A stretch of 64,000 nucleotides of DNA from Vasconcelosia minhoensis LEGE 07310 (GTDB lineage Bacteria > Cyanobacteriota > Cyanobacteriia > Phormidesmidales > Phormidesmidaceae), in NCBI RefSeq assembly GCF_015207255.1, contig NZ_JADEXG010000012.1, forward strand, positions 36,316-100,315, given 5' to 3'. Under the pieces are notes generated by a model. The model ran no database searches. It had not been told where the DNA came from and was given only the letters and a program-made list of their open reading frames with translations. A program made the translations under genes and the position numbers. Positions 7,960 to 17,097 of the stretch are shown here, one piece after another; the stretch's first letter is position 1; each line of letters opens with the position of its first letter.

Positions 7960-9333
7960 TTACTCAGATGAGTTAGACAAGTCCTGTCGGAGGAACTGAT
8001 CAACCAGTCCGTCTAACTCCGCATGAGACTTCTCTCCCGGTTTGAGTCCTAACTGATCAACAGCCTGCTCCGAGGTATTGGTCGTTAGCTGTGGCGAGAA
8101 CGAGGCTAGCTCAGACTTGGATTCGAGCTGGCTGTGCTCGCGAGGGACCGCTGGTAGCTCCGCAGATACGGTTGAAGTCCGAACCGACGCCTTCAAGTCA
8201 ATGCCGGGCAGCTGAAAAATATCGCCTGATTCGTCAGCGGGAGCAGGCTGCTCGGCGCTGGCTGGCCCTTTAGTATCAGGAACCGATACGGCAGCGCTTG
8301 ATGGGGGTACAGCTGATGCTTCTCCCCGAGCCGTATTTGCCTGATCAAAGGCCCCTAACGCCGCCGCGATCGCGTCGATCCGGCGCTCCTGGTCGCGGCT
8401 GATGCTGTAAATATTATTGCCCAGACCCGGCGCGTTCCAGCGCTGGGTGTCGGGGTCAATGTAGGCCCGAGTCCGGGCATAGAGGATGGCCTCGCGATCG
8501 CTCATGCCAAGCTGATAGGCCTCTGCCAGCCGCTCAATATAGCCGCCGCGGTCAAGCGCCGCCAGCGGCGCTTGATTGGCCAGGTCCAAACCGTTGAGCT
8601 TCTCATCCAGAGAAAGTTTGAGACCGTTGGCCTGAGCTTTCCGATCGAGCGTTTTTGCCTGACTTTGAAGCCGCTGGAGCTGCTTGGCATCGGCTTCTTC
8701 CGGCGACCTCGCCCCGTGCTGATAGGAGAAGGTCCCCAGGTTCCAAACACCGTTTCCTGGGTCGGTATGGCCGTAATAGGCGCGGTTGCGATCGCCGTTA
8801 ACAGACCGGGTGCCTTCAGCACTCCCGACTGTCCGGGCGACTAGGGAATCAGACCCGCCGTTGAAAATCCATCTATCGTCTGGCGCTGCTTCCGATGGGT
8901 TGGCTGACCCTAAAGAGGCTGGGACGACGGCCTGCTTTTCTGCTGGGGTGACCGCTGCGACCGTCGCCAGCTCAAATTCAAGCCCGACTGAGGCCTTGGA
9001 TAGTCTCGCCGGCGGGGGCGTCGCCGCCCTGGGCGCACTGGCAATGGGCGGCAGTACAACACTTTGGGGAACTGGCGAAGGCGGTGTCAGGTTTGCCAGG
9101 GACTGGCCGGTGCTAACCGGCGGCTGACTGGCAGCGGGCGGCACTGGCAGCGGTTTCAGCGCTCGCTCGGCAGGTTTCGACGCTGCCGCCAGAGCTGGCT
9201 TGGGATTGGGGAGGGAGACAGCAGCCGATGGCAGACTGAAATCTAGCTCAGGGCTGCTAGCCTTAGTGGCTAAGGTCGGGCTGAGCCAGGCCACGAGTAA
9301 GCTGACCGCAAAGATAAATGGCGATTTTAGCAT
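7960..9333 (-). CDS. Secreted hypothetical protein, Ala/Pro-rich
   Basis: 457 residues. An N-terminal signal sequence (MLKSPFIFAVSLLVAWLSPT, cleavage probably after ATKA) is followed by about 130 residues rich in Ala and Pro. A compact domain at roughly 150-330 contains SAEGTRSVNGDRNRAYYGHT, GVWNLGTFSYQH, and a helical part with YIDPDTQRWNAPGLG. The last 120 residues are again low-complexity. The middle domain looks enzyme-like (the opening GT-x-N-G-x-Y-x-GH pattern recalls lysozyme-fold proteins), but I do not recognise the family and make no functional claim. First of four minus-strand envelope-type genes reaching to 11492. Confidence 0.6.
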   Translation of the reverse strand: MLKSPFIFAVSLLVAWLSPTLATKASSPELDFSLPSAAVSLPNPKPALAAASKPAERALKPLPVPPAASQPPVSTGQSLANLTPPSPVPQSVVLPPIASAPRAATPPPARLSKASVGLEFELATVAAVTPAEKQAVVPASLGSANPSEAAPDDRWIFNGGSDSLVARTVGSAEGTRSVNGDRNRAYYGHTDPGNGVWNLGTFSYQHGARSPEEADAKQLQRLQSQAKTLDRKAQANGLKLSLDEKLNGLDLANQAPLAALDRGGYIERLAEAYQLGMSDREAILYARTRAYIDPDTQRWNAPGLGNNIYSISRDQERRIDAIAAALGAFDQANTARGEASAVPPSSAAVSVPDTKGPASAEQPAPADESGDIFQLPGIDLKASVRTSTVSAELPAVPREHSQLESKSELASFSPQLTTNTSEQAVDQLGLKPGEKSHAELDGLVDQFLRQDLSNSSE

Positions 9334-9386
9334 GGCAGCAAAGGCGCTGAGGCGAGTTAGCAGGGTTGAATAAGGCTGCGGGCAAC

Positions 9387-10031
9387 CTATTTGACCGGGT
9401 CGGGCAGGGCTGAGCGAATTCCCGGACTGAGGGCACGTTCTAGAATGCCGGTCGAGGGCTCTACGATGATCCAGGTGCCGCTGGGCTGACGCCTTAGGGT
9501 TGCGAAGTTGAGATAATCTCCACTCCCCAACGACTGGCCGGCTCGAACGGAGCCAAAACGGGTTCCGGTTAGACCGCAGAGCCGAAACAGATAGGCGGGT
9601 ACTTCAGGCGTCGAATAAATGGCGCAGCTGGCTTGCTCTGCCGGTTCTATCTCGCCATCGAATGGGGCGTGGAACTTGCTGCCCGCCAGCTGGATGGTCA
9701 CATCTCCCAGCCCCCCAGTCACCACCCGTCCGCCAACTTCGTCGCCTGGCTCCAGTTCCCAGGTTTGCTGTAAGTTGACTACCCGAGCCGGGCGAGCTTG
9801 GGGCTGTCGGCAGCCGCTGAGCAAAAGCAGGCTGCTGCATAGCGCCACCAGTAAGCTCCGGAATTTCGTCCAGGTAGAAAAGAAGGTCGAGCTGTCAGTC
9901 GGCTTGATTCTGCCGGAGCCGCGACCGCGGCCAGGTTTGATGCTCCGAGAAGCCAGCCAGCGGGTTGGCCGGATTCTGCCAGAGCTGCGATTAGAAGCTA
10001 AAACGATAGCCTGCATATTCATCGTTCTCAT
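9387..10031 (-). CDS. Hypothetical lipoprotein with odd N-terminus
   Basis: 214 residues from the ATG at 10031. A lipobox LLLLSGC places the lipidated cysteine at residue 74, far deeper than a normal signal peptide. The region before it is arginine-rich and carries a duplicated SGRIRPT/SGRIKPT. No ATG, GTG or TTG lies at a good distance before the hydrophobic stretch, so either the leader is extended or translation begins at a rare codon near residue 55. The mature part (about 140 residues) has two cysteines (ASCAIYS, RLCGLTG) and no recognised domain. It overlaps the 3' end of the preceding gene by 41 bases. Confidence 0.55.
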   Translation of the reverse strand: MRTMNMQAIVLASNRSSGRIRPTRWLASRSIKPGRGRGSGRIKPTDSSTFFSTWTKFRSLLVALCSSLLLLSGCRQPQARPARVVNLQQTWELEPGDEVGGRVVTGGLGDVTIQLAGSKFHAPFDGEIEPAEQASCAIYSTPEVPAYLFRLCGLTGTRFGSVRAGQSLGSGDYLNFATLRRQPSGTWIIVEPSTGILERALSPGIRSALPDPVK

Positions 10032-10404
10032 AGAGGATGACTAAGGTCGTCTTGGGATCGAACTCCAGGGGGTAGGCTTCACGCTCTGCTTCGACTCCAG
10101 AGCGCACTTTCAGCATGGGCAATGTACAGTAGGGCTGCTTGACAACCTGTCTGACCCTCGCTTTAGAATCGCGCTCAGGAATCGTTAGCAGCTGGGCCAG
10201 CTGAGCTCGCGAAAGCTTGGCACCAGCTTCCACGACCGATTCACATTGCCGGGTAGGATTGCTGACCGGCACAGTCGGCTTGCTTAAAAAAGTTTTCATC
10301 CCTTGAAAGTCAAAGAGCAGCCCGACCAGAGCGAACATCAGCCCGCCTGCGAGCAAAGGCTTTACAGACCACTGGGAGGTCTGCGAGGGGGAAGTTTGGA
10401 CCAT
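9991..10404 (-). CDS. Small single-pass membrane protein, unknown
   Basis: 137 residues with one hydrophobic segment (about 17-34, LLAGGLMFALVGLLFDF) and a C-terminal soluble domain: QCESVVEAGAKLSRAQLAQLL, then VVKQPYCTLPMLKVRSG and a terminal ENDEYAGYRF. It looks like a conserved cyanobacterial protein with two cysteines (about 53 and 93). Function unknown. It lies in line with the lipoprotein gene, probably co-transcribed. Confidence 0.55.
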   Translation of the reverse strand: MVQTSPSQTSQWSVKPLLAGGLMFALVGLLFDFQGMKTFLSKPTVPVSNPTRQCESVVEAGAKLSRAQLAQLLTIPERDSKARVRQVVKQPYCTLPMLKVRSGVEAEREAYPLEFDPKTTLVILYENDEYAGYRFSF

Positions 10405-10505
10405 TGTTTGAAAGACCTCGTAGGCGTTGACACAAGTAAATGGGGACTAGGAAAAGGGCTCGACTAACCGTGACAAGAATTGGGCCAGCTGGCTGAGATG
10501 GATTG

Positions 10506-11492
10506 CTAGATCAGGCCACCGACTAGGACACCCGCGATCGCAATCAGCAGTCGGTAGCTCAAACCCGCGCTGGGGTAAGGTGTCAGCAGCGTGCGGTAGA
10601 GCGCGATTGCAATTAGCGTCAAAACCACCATCACTGCGGGCAGCCATAAAACCGGGTAGGCCTGTAGGACCAGGTCAACCCCCAGCCGAACAATGGCTGC
10701 CCCGCTGAACCAGATAGCCCCGTCTAGCCAGGTAAATGCTGCTGGTTTTGGCCGCCGACCGGTCTGAGATTTACGCGCAGGTCGCTTGGGCCGCAGCCGC
10801 GATCGCAGGCATTTTTCCCAGAGCTGTCTGGCCTGGCTGAAGGCGCTAGGCCAGCGGCGAGACGATGACCGTCGAGACATTGCTGGGGAGAGGGGCTGAG
10901 CAAAGGGGCGATGGCTGAATCCCATGCTGCGCTCCCGTAGCGCCTGAGCATTGTCCGCAGCGTCGTATTCGGCCTGGTAAAAGTCTACGGTGCGATAGCT
11001 TAGCTCAAGCTGACCAGTCAGGTCGCAGTTGACCTGAGGGATGGCAGCCGACTCGCATTCACGACAAAACTGGGCGATCGCGGCTGTCGCTGGATGAGTC
11101 CATAACCCTCGGTCGAGCAGGTCGGTCTCAGCCCTAGTGGCTAAGGTCCTAAGCGCTGATAAAGCGGCAGCCTGCTGTTGAGAAAGCCGGTTGACCTGGT
11201 CGATCTGCCCCTGGAGTTGGGCCGTAGCCTGGGCAATGATGCGCTCAGCTGGAACGGTGGGGGTCGCTCTCAATGCTGCGCTGGGAATAGCGGCTTGGCT
11301 AGAGCGCTGCTTTAGGGCAGAAATTGCCGCCGCGTTTTCAGCGACCATAAACGGCGGGCTGGCAGATTGTGCTGCTCCAAACTGTTCCAGCTGTGAGGGC
11401 GACCAGGGCAAAGCTTCACTTTCCGGAGGTTCGGCTTTGAGTGATTGCAGCTTTTCTCGAATAGCTTGCAGTTCCATATCGGTTTCGTTCAT
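10506..11492 (-). CDS. Coiled-coil protein with C-terminal membrane segments
   Basis: 328 residues. The first 30 residues and 85-125 (AERIIAQATAQLQGQIDQVN...) are coiled-coil-like, a cysteine pair occurs in AQFCRECESA and VNCDL, a basic stretch lies at about 205-245, and two or three hydrophobic segments fill about 250-328. Not recognised; possibly a cyanobacterial envelope or cell-shape protein. The 330-base gap upstream (11493-11824) shows only AT-rich sequence and no gene that I can support. Confidence 0.5.
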   Translation of the reverse strand: MNETDMELQAIREKLQSLKAEPPESEALPWSPSQLEQFGAAQSASPPFMVAENAAAISALKQRSSQAAIPSAALRATPTVPAERIIAQATAQLQGQIDQVNRLSQQQAAALSALRTLATRAETDLLDRGLWTHPATAAIAQFCRECESAAIPQVNCDLTGQLELSYRTVDFYQAEYDAADNAQALRERSMGFSHRPFAQPLSPAMSRRSSSRRWPSAFSQARQLWEKCLRSRLRPKRPARKSQTGRRPKPAAFTWLDGAIWFSGAAIVRLGVDLVLQAYPVLWLPAVMVVLTLIAIALYRTLLTPYPSAGLSYRLLIAIAGVLVGGLI

Positions 11493-11824
11493 AGGTTGCT
11501 GAGCAGCAAAGCCAAAGGCGGGGGATAAGCTATCCCCGCACTTGTTTGGTACAAATGTACTATACCCAAATAAACCCTAACTGCGCAACTTTTTTTGGAG
11601 TCAATTCCACGAATCGGACTTGTCAGCTGGGAAGGCCATCCGAAAGACTGCGGATAGTAGGTTTAAAGAGATTCAGCGGCCTAAGCGGGGCGATGGCGTT
11701 GATTTATGTCCCAAAAATTCACACTTGCTTTAATAAAATTCAGAAGAATAGCGGTTGTAACTGAAATTAAATTCATTAATCGGGTTTACTGGTATTGGCG
11801 ATTGTGTCGAGGAGCCCTATTTTG

Positions 11825-12676
11825 ATGGTCAAGGCGTTTAGGGAGAAAACTGAGATTTGGCAAAGGTTCTATGCTCCCCCATCGCGGTTGCATCCTGAAG
11901 TCGCTCGGAATTCTGAAGCGGAGGCTGATAACCCGGTCTACCACTCTTCGATGGCCATTTTGCTGGCCGGTCAGGTGATGGTGCGGCTAATCCGGGGCCG
12001 CTGCTGTAGCCGAAATATCATGCAGCATATGATTGCAGCGGGGCCTCGCTGCCTAGCCCCGGTGGTGATGACCAATATCTGCGCAGGCCTGATTTTTGCC
12101 ATTCAAAGCGCTCGCGAAATGAGCCGATTTGGCGCAATTAGCGCTCTGGGCGGCGCTTTTGCGGCGGCCTACTGTCGTGAGCTAGCGCCTTTGCTGACGG
12201 CGGGAGTGCTGGCCTGTCAGGTCGGCTCTGCTTTTGCCGCTGAGATCGCCTGTATGAAAGTGACCCAGCAAATTGACGCGCTCAAAGTTTTCAAGACCTG
12301 TCCAGTAGAATATTTGGTTGTGCCCCGGGTGCTGGCCTGTAGCGTTATGCTGCCGGTATTATCGATGATCGGCTTGTTTGTAGGTACCGCTAGCGGGGCG
12401 CTGATTACAACGCAGCTTTATGGCGTTACTCTGGCGAGCTTCCTCGACGGTATGCATTATTTTTTGAGCGTCACTGATATCATAGCCGTGATCGGCAAGG
12501 CCACCCTGTTTGGCGGTGTGATTGCGATCGCAAGCTGCAGCCGCGGCCTCACCTCTGCGCTTCATGGACGCGGCGTTGGCGAGTCGGCGACTTCAGCTGT
12601 GGTCACAGCCTGGGTCGGACTGTTTACCATTGACCTGATTATCTCGCTACTGTTTTTCCGCGGTGCAGCTTTGTAA
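11825..12676 (+). CDS. mlaE: MlaE/YrbE-family ABC transporter permease
   Basis: 283 residues from ATG 11825; the longer frame begins at TTG 11795, but GAGGAG lies nine to ten bases before the ATG. Several membrane helices carry the MlaE pattern: GLIFAIQSAREMSRFGA, the cytoplasmic AEIACMKVTQQIDALKVF (coupling helix with E-I-x-x-M and QIDAL) and GRGVGESAT near the end. MlaE forms the membrane pore of the phospholipid/sterol transport system at the inner face of the cell envelope. No ATPase or MCE subunit gene is adjacent, as is common in cyanobacteria. Confidence 0.88.
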   Translation: MVKAFREKTEIWQRFYAPPSRLHPEVARNSEAEADNPVYHSSMAILLAGQVMVRLIRGRCCSRNIMQHMIAAGPRCLAPVVMTNICAGLIFAIQSAREMSRFGAISALGGAFAAAYCRELAPLLTAGVLACQVGSAFAAEIACMKVTQQIDALKVFKTCPVEYLVVPRVLACSVMLPVLSMIGLFVGTASGALITTQLYGVTLASFLDGMHYFLSVTDIIAVIGKATLFGGVIAIASCSRGLTSALHGRGVGESATSAVVTAWVGLFTIDLIISLLFFRGAAL

Positions 12677-12785
12677 GCTTGAGACAGCTGAAACCGCGAT
12701 CGTCATACCTTTGATAACTTGCTGCCACACCGCTGCCATACCGCCCAGTCATCCTTTTAAATAGGAGTGATGTTCCTCACAAACT

Positions 12786-12825
12786 AAGCCAGAAGTACCT
12801 GTTTTTAAGGGTTTCTGGCTTTTTT
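12786..12825 (+). terminator. Terminator between convergent genes
   Basis: AAGCCAGAA (12786-12794) and TTCTGGCTT (12813-12821) with an 18-base loop, then a T tract to 12825. It stops the permease transcript from running into the convergent kinase. Confidence 0.7.
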
Positions 12826-12832
12826 ATTGGAT

Positions 12833-15580
12833 TCACTCAAGAGCCTGACTAATCGGAATTTCTATCCAAAACTCTGTGCCCTGGTCCGTTGCAGAGTTAC
12901 ACCAAATTCTGCCACGGTGGGTTTGGGTGATAATCTGGTAGCTAATTGAAAGGCCCAGTCCGGTCCCTTGCCCAACTGGCTTGGTGGTAAAGAAAGGGTC
13001 GAAGAGCTTGGCCCTGACTTCTGCTGAAATCCCAGTGCCGTTATCTGTTACGCAGAATACAATCCGCGCGTTGGCAGTGATCTGAGTTCGAAGATGAATT
13101 TGAGGCCTATCCGTCAACTGAGTCTCATTGGGCTGAGGTCGCAAAGGACAGGTGGAGGCCTGAGCTGGAGTCGCTGCGAAGTTATCATCTAGGGCATCGA
13201 TGGCATTGCTCAGCAAATTTAAGAAAACCTGATTGAGCTGGCTGGCATAGCATTCGACCAGCGGTAGGGAGGCGTAATCCTTCACGACCGCAATTTCAGG
13301 TCGGTGGGAAGTCTGTTTGAGTCTGCTTTTCAAAATTAGCAGCGTACTCTCCAGTCCCTGATGAAAATCAACCCGTTTTAGCTCATACTCATCGAGCCGG
13401 GAAAAGTTTCGCAAACCTAGCACAAGTTCACGAATCCTCTCTGTGCCTTGCTGCATCGATGCAAATACTTTGGGATAGTCTTCTTTCAGGTAGGGTAAGT
13501 CAATCTGCCTAAGCAAGGCTTCAACTGCGGGGGAAGGCTTTGGAACCGAGGCCCGATAGCCTTGGACCAGGTCAATCAAGTCCAGCATGTAAGATTGGGC
13601 ATGGGAGATGTTGCCATGAATAAAGTTGACTGGATTATTGATTTCATGAGCAATTCCGGCAACCAGCTGCCCCAAGCTCGACATTTTTTCGGTTTGAATG
13701 AGCTGGGCCTGGGTCTCTCGCAGTCTGGTCATCGCTTGGGCCAGCTGTTGAGCCTGCTGCTGGGCTCTGTTTGCTGCAGTTTGGGCTTCTTTGTAGAGAG
13801 CAGACTGGTCAATGGCAATGCCCACCTGGTCGGCAATGTCTTCCAGCAGCTCAACTTCGTGGCGCTGCCAGCGTCGCAGCTGATGAATTTGCTGACAGGT
13901 CAAAAGGCCCGCTCGCTGAGGGCTGACGTCAACCAAGATAGCGATTAAAGACCGGATGCCTGCGGCCTGTAGAGCCAAGCGATAGGGCTCTGGCAGCTGG
14001 CGATCGCGCTCAATATTATCAATCAGAAGTGGCTGTCGCTGGATCAGTCCAGGCTCAAAAAAATAGGACTTGAGCGCATTGGCAATGGGGTCGTCAGTCA
14101 GCTCAAACCAGTCCGGGCTGATGGTACCCGCCTGGTGGCTAGGGGCGATTTGGACCGCATCAGAGCTAATCTCACAGCCGTAAAACTGGCAGCAGTCCAC
14201 TTGGAGCAGCGCATAGATTTCTTGAACGGTCGTATTGAGAACGGTATTGAGGTCTAAAGAGCGGCGAATCTGGCTAGAGAGGTTACGTCTCAGCAGCTCC
14301 ATTCGATCGGATAGGGTTTGCAGCTGCTGGTTAGCCTCGGCCAGCTGGCGAGATTTCTGGTCAAGTTCGCAGCTGTATTGAATAGACTGAGAGACCTCAG
14401 CCAGCATATCGATGATCAGTCCACGACCGTTGGTGCTGTAGGTTTCAGCTCCCAGCCAGGGCTGAGGTAAAGTGACCTGAGGGCTAGAAAAGACAATCTC
14501 GAACTGACCTGTGGGCAAAATTTGGCCAATGTGGAAGGGCTTCTGGAGATGGTGATTGCGGGATAGGGTCACCTGTCCGCTGGGCGCGTTGAAGGTTTGG
14601 CCACAGGCGGCAGCTCTTACGGCTGCGGGCGCTATAGACTGGGCCTGCTCCACGGCCTGCTGCCAGAGATAGACCTGGGTGTAGGCTGCTTCAATCGGAT
14701 CGCTGGTCACGCGCTGGGCTCCGTAGCGAGCTTGAAAGCGTTGAATAAAGTCGCGATTGGCAGCGGTATCCAAGCTTTGAAAATAGCTCCAGGCCGCGTA
14801 GTGACCGGCGGCGACCGGGCCAATTTCCTGGGCTTCCTGCTCGGAAACGCTCATTGCCATAATCGGCAGCTCGTCGTCATTTAGCCCGGCGGCATGATAT
14901 TGCTGATAAAGATAGATGTTGGCATCACCGTTGACCGTGCTGAAAATCACATCCGGTTGGACCTGCCGAATGTCCTGGATAATTTCCTGGAAGTCTTTCT
15001 GCCCCAGGGGGGGATAGACTTCACCGACAAGGCTACCGCCCAGCTGATTCAGCTGAGCCTTAATGACCTTATTGGAAACTCTCGGAAAAACGTAGTCCAT
15101 CCCGAGCAGATAGAAGCGATCGCGCCCCTGCTCCAGCAGCCATTTCACGGCGGGCTCCACCTGCTGATTGGGACAGAGCCCGGTATAGAAAACCTGCGGC
15201 GAGCACTCCAACCCTTCATACTGGACGGGATACCAGAGCTGGGCGTCGAACGCTTCTAAAACCGGTATAGCTAGCTTGCGACCGGTCGATGACCAGCCGC
15301 CAAAAAAAGTCGTGATCCCGGCCTGCGCCAGCTCGCGCACCTTCTGCTGGAAGGTGGCCGGGTCAGAAGCGCTGTCTTCGACGATGGGACAAATTTGCTG
15401 CCCCAGGACGCCGCCCGCCTGGTTGATTTCCGCGATTGCCATCAGCGCCGCATCCCTCAGGGGTGCTTCGCCAAGCGCCAATGTGCCAGTCAAAGAATGC
15501 ACAATGCCAACGCGGATTCCCTCAGCTTGAGCTTGTTTAGACCCGTTCAACATTGCTTTTTGTGCATGGTCACTATCCAA
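12833..15580 (-). CDS. Soluble UrtA-like binding domain - GAF - histidine kinase
   Basis: 915 residues from TTG 15580 (an ATG at 15553 gives nine fewer). Residues about 20-385 form a periplasmic-binding fold of the urea/amide class (GIRVGIVHSLTGTLALGE, FGGWSSTGRKL, LWYPVQYEGLE), like UrtA and AmiC. A coiled coil (405-440) leads to a GAF domain (about 440-595), a second coiled coil, and a HisKA domain with His645 in AGIAHEINNPVNF. The HATPase domain has an N box (FLNLLSNAID), DNGTGIS and GQGTGLGLS. There is no signal peptide or membrane helix, so the ligand is probably sensed in the cytoplasm. No response-regulator gene is adjacent. Likely ligands (urea, short amides) are inferred from the family only. 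Confidence 0.85.
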   Translation of the reverse strand: MDSDHAQKAMLNGSKQAQAEGIRVGIVHSLTGTLALGEAPLRDAALMAIAEINQAGGVLGQQICPIVEDSASDPATFQQKVRELAQAGITTFFGGWSSTGRKLAIPVLEAFDAQLWYPVQYEGLECSPQVFYTGLCPNQQVEPAVKWLLEQGRDRFYLLGMDYVFPRVSNKVIKAQLNQLGGSLVGEVYPPLGQKDFQEIIQDIRQVQPDVIFSTVNGDANIYLYQQYHAAGLNDDELPIMAMSVSEQEAQEIGPVAAGHYAAWSYFQSLDTAANRDFIQRFQARYGAQRVTSDPIEAAYTQVYLWQQAVEQAQSIAPAAVRAAACGQTFNAPSGQVTLSRNHHLQKPFHIGQILPTGQFEIVFSSPQVTLPQPWLGAETYSTNGRGLIIDMLAEVSQSIQYSCELDQKSRQLAEANQQLQTLSDRMELLRRNLSSQIRRSLDLNTVLNTTVQEIYALLQVDCCQFYGCEISSDAVQIAPSHQAGTISPDWFELTDDPIANALKSYFFEPGLIQRQPLLIDNIERDRQLPEPYRLALQAAGIRSLIAILVDVSPQRAGLLTCQQIHQLRRWQRHEVELLEDIADQVGIAIDQSALYKEAQTAANRAQQQAQQLAQAMTRLRETQAQLIQTEKMSSLGQLVAGIAHEINNPVNFIHGNISHAQSYMLDLIDLVQGYRASVPKPSPAVEALLRQIDLPYLKEDYPKVFASMQQGTERIRELVLGLRNFSRLDEYELKRVDFHQGLESTLLILKSRLKQTSHRPEIAVVKDYASLPLVECYASQLNQVFLNLLSNAIDALDDNFAATPAQASTCPLRPQPNETQLTDRPQIHLRTQITANARIVFCVTDNGTGISAEVRAKLFDPFFTTKPVGQGTGLGLSISYQIITQTHRGRIWCNSATDQGTEFWIEIPISQALE

Positions 15581-15789
15581 ATGCTAAGCCATCTCAGCGG
15601 CTCCGATTAGAATACCCGCAAAGCTGGCAGAACATAGGATGACCCGCGCTTTCTTATACCGGGTGTCTATCAATCCTCTACATTGAAAATTAGTTTCCAG
15701 ATAATATGACTTAGCCGCTGAAAGAACTTGATTTAATTCAGGCGAATGGGCAAGCTAAAGAGCGCATCTTCTTTGGAGAACGAACAACT

Positions 15790-16176
15790 GTGCTGGATTT
15801 CATCACGCTGCCTGACGCCCTATCGCCGCTGGCTCCCTATTCCCACGCGGTCAGAGCGGGAGACTTTTTGTTTGTAACCGGGCAGCTGTCAGAGGATCCG
15901 GAAACGGGCAAAGTCGTCCAGGATTCCATCGAGGTGCAAACCCGGCAGGTCATGGAAAACCTCAAGCGAGTGCTGACCCATGCCGGTACCGGGTTTGACA
16001 AAGTGGTGATGGCCCGGGTATTTGTCACCGATTTTCGCTATTACGAAGTCGTCAACCAGGTCTATGCTGAGTATTTTAAGCGCGATCGCTTACCCGGACG
16101 CACAGCGGTCGGCGTGACAGGCCTGGCCGGGTATGGCGATGTCGAGATTGACCTGGTCGTCTACTGCGGCGATTGA
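15790..16176 (+). CDS. ridA: RidA-family enamine/imine deaminase
   Basis: 128 residues starting at GTG 15790, with GGAGAA nine bases upstream. The fold signature is complete: SHAVRAGDFLFVTGQL, ENLKRVLTHAGTGFDKVV, the substrate-binding arginine in PGRTAVGV, and DVEIDLVV at the end. RidA hydrolyses reactive 2-aminoacrylate released by pyridoxal-phosphate enzymes. It is divergent from the kinase gene across about 210 bases that hold the promoters but no other gene. A second, more distant RidA lies at 61105. Confidence 0.92.
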   Translation: MLDFITLPDALSPLAPYSHAVRAGDFLFVTGQLSEDPETGKVVQDSIEVQTRQVMENLKRVLTHAGTGFDKVVMARVFVTDFRYYEVVNQVYAEYFKRDRLPGRTAVGVTGLAGYGDVEIDLVVYCGD

Positions 16177-16190
16177 GCCCTGAAAATCTT

Positions 16191-16209
16191 AGGTTAGTTG
16201 ACCTAACCT
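16191..16209. repeat. Short inverted repeat
   Basis: AGGTTAG, five bases, CTAACCT, 14 bases after the ridA stop. There is no T tract, so termination is doubtful; a protein-binding site is equally possible. Confidence 0.3.
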
Positions 16210-16299
16210 GTCACTGCTTTGAACGCTTCTGTGACCCAGTCACCTGCCTCCTTTAGATTTTGCCGGAGGGGCGGCTGCGTATTCAAAAAGTCAAGAATC

Positions 16300-16548
16300 C
16301 TATGCGCAGGGCTGATTCCAACAGCGCTCTAGCCTCTCAATCTGCTCGCTGCGGGAGGCCATCACCTGGCGCGTAACGCTCCAGAGCTGCAGGGCCGCGA
16401 TCGCGCTTTTCACCTGCACCCTGAGCGGCTGGCCGCGCTCACACCAGCAAGGGATAGAGAGCTCTTGCAGCCGATGATAAATGCTCCAGCGATCGATTGG
16501 ATCGACCTGCATGAGTTCGCTGAGTTCGCTGGGGGAAAGGGATTCCAT
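16300..16548 (-). CDS. Small conserved-type protein, unknown
   Basis: 82 residues. It begins MESLSPSELSELMQVDPID and contains RWSIYHRLQELSIPCWC, which reads as a helical, possibly HTH-like core with an Asp-Arg-Trp pivot; two cysteine positions occur in the middle and one near the end. I recognise the style of small cyanobacterial proteins but no function. It follows another small gene on the same strand, separated by a terminator-like hairpin. Confidence 0.5.
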   Translation of the reverse strand: MESLSPSELSELMQVDPIDRWSIYHRLQELSIPCWCERGQPLRVQVKSAIAALQLWSVTRQVMASRSEQIERLERCWNQPCA

Positions 16549-16564
16549 AGGATATAAGCGCCAG

Positions 16565-16600
16565 AAAAAAGAAGGGCAGGTGACTTAGCCGCACCTGCCC
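16565..16600 (-). terminator. Hairpin terminator between two small genes
   Basis: Minus strand: GGGCAGGTG, nine-base loop, CACCTGCCC (16600 to 16574), then TTCTTTTTT. It terminates the 16651-16911 gene and separates it from the next. Confidence 0.75.
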
Positions 16601-16650
16601 AGTTGAGAGGAGAACCCATTTGGGCCAGAGTGAACGCTAAGGCTCAGACT

Positions 16651-16911
16651 TCAAAGCTGCCAGGTTGGCCAGAGACGACTGTAGAAGCCGGTCTGAATCG
16701 GCGAAGATCGCTTTGAGACAATCTGCCAATGTCCCCCGCGATCGCGCTTCAGCGCGACCCGGTCACCGATGCTCAGCCTGCCGATGTCGGGACTAGCTGC
16801 CCGCCATAGCCCCAGCTCTTGGCCGTCTACTGTTTTGAAGACGGTATAGACGCGATCGCCCCGTCTGGTCGGACAAAATTTGAGTGAAACTACTTGCGCT
16901 TCGGTCAGCAT
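16651..16911 (-). CDS. Small basic protein, unknown
   Basis: 86 residues. VVSLKFCPTRRGDRVYTVFKT, GQELGLWRAASPDIGRL and IGDRVALKRDRGGHWQIV suggest a small beta-barrel (OB or SH3-like) of the kind found in short cyanobacterial proteins. Function unknown. No clear ribosome-binding site. It is divergent from the FAD oxidoreductase, with 310 bases between them containing a duplicated leader sequence (see 17098-17224). Confidence 0.5.
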   Translation of the reverse strand: MLTEAQVVSLKFCPTRRGDRVYTVFKTVDGQELGLWRAASPDIGRLSIGDRVALKRDRGGHWQIVSKRSSPIQTGFYSRLWPTWQL

Positions 16912-17097
16912 GGCTTGGCGGCTTGACAGGGTCTGATTAGCACTGTCTGAGGTAAGGAGAGTCTATAGCTGCGCTAAGCAATTGAGAATAAGTCTCAAAA
17001 GCAGAACGTGAGTTTACTCTAATCTCAGTTGAGATACATTGTCAATAATTTGAGCTGATTTTTAAGTTACTCATCCCCTCCGCAGACAGCATACGGA

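Noticed and set aside
11546..11764. 72-residue ORF in the gap before the MlaE-like gene
   Set aside because: No ribosome-binding site and no protein-like pattern; AT-rich intergenic sequence.
13562..13948. 128-residue plus-strand ORF inside the histidine kinase gene
   Set aside because: Antisense to the HisKA/GAF region; Leu/Gln-rich mirror of the kinase codons.
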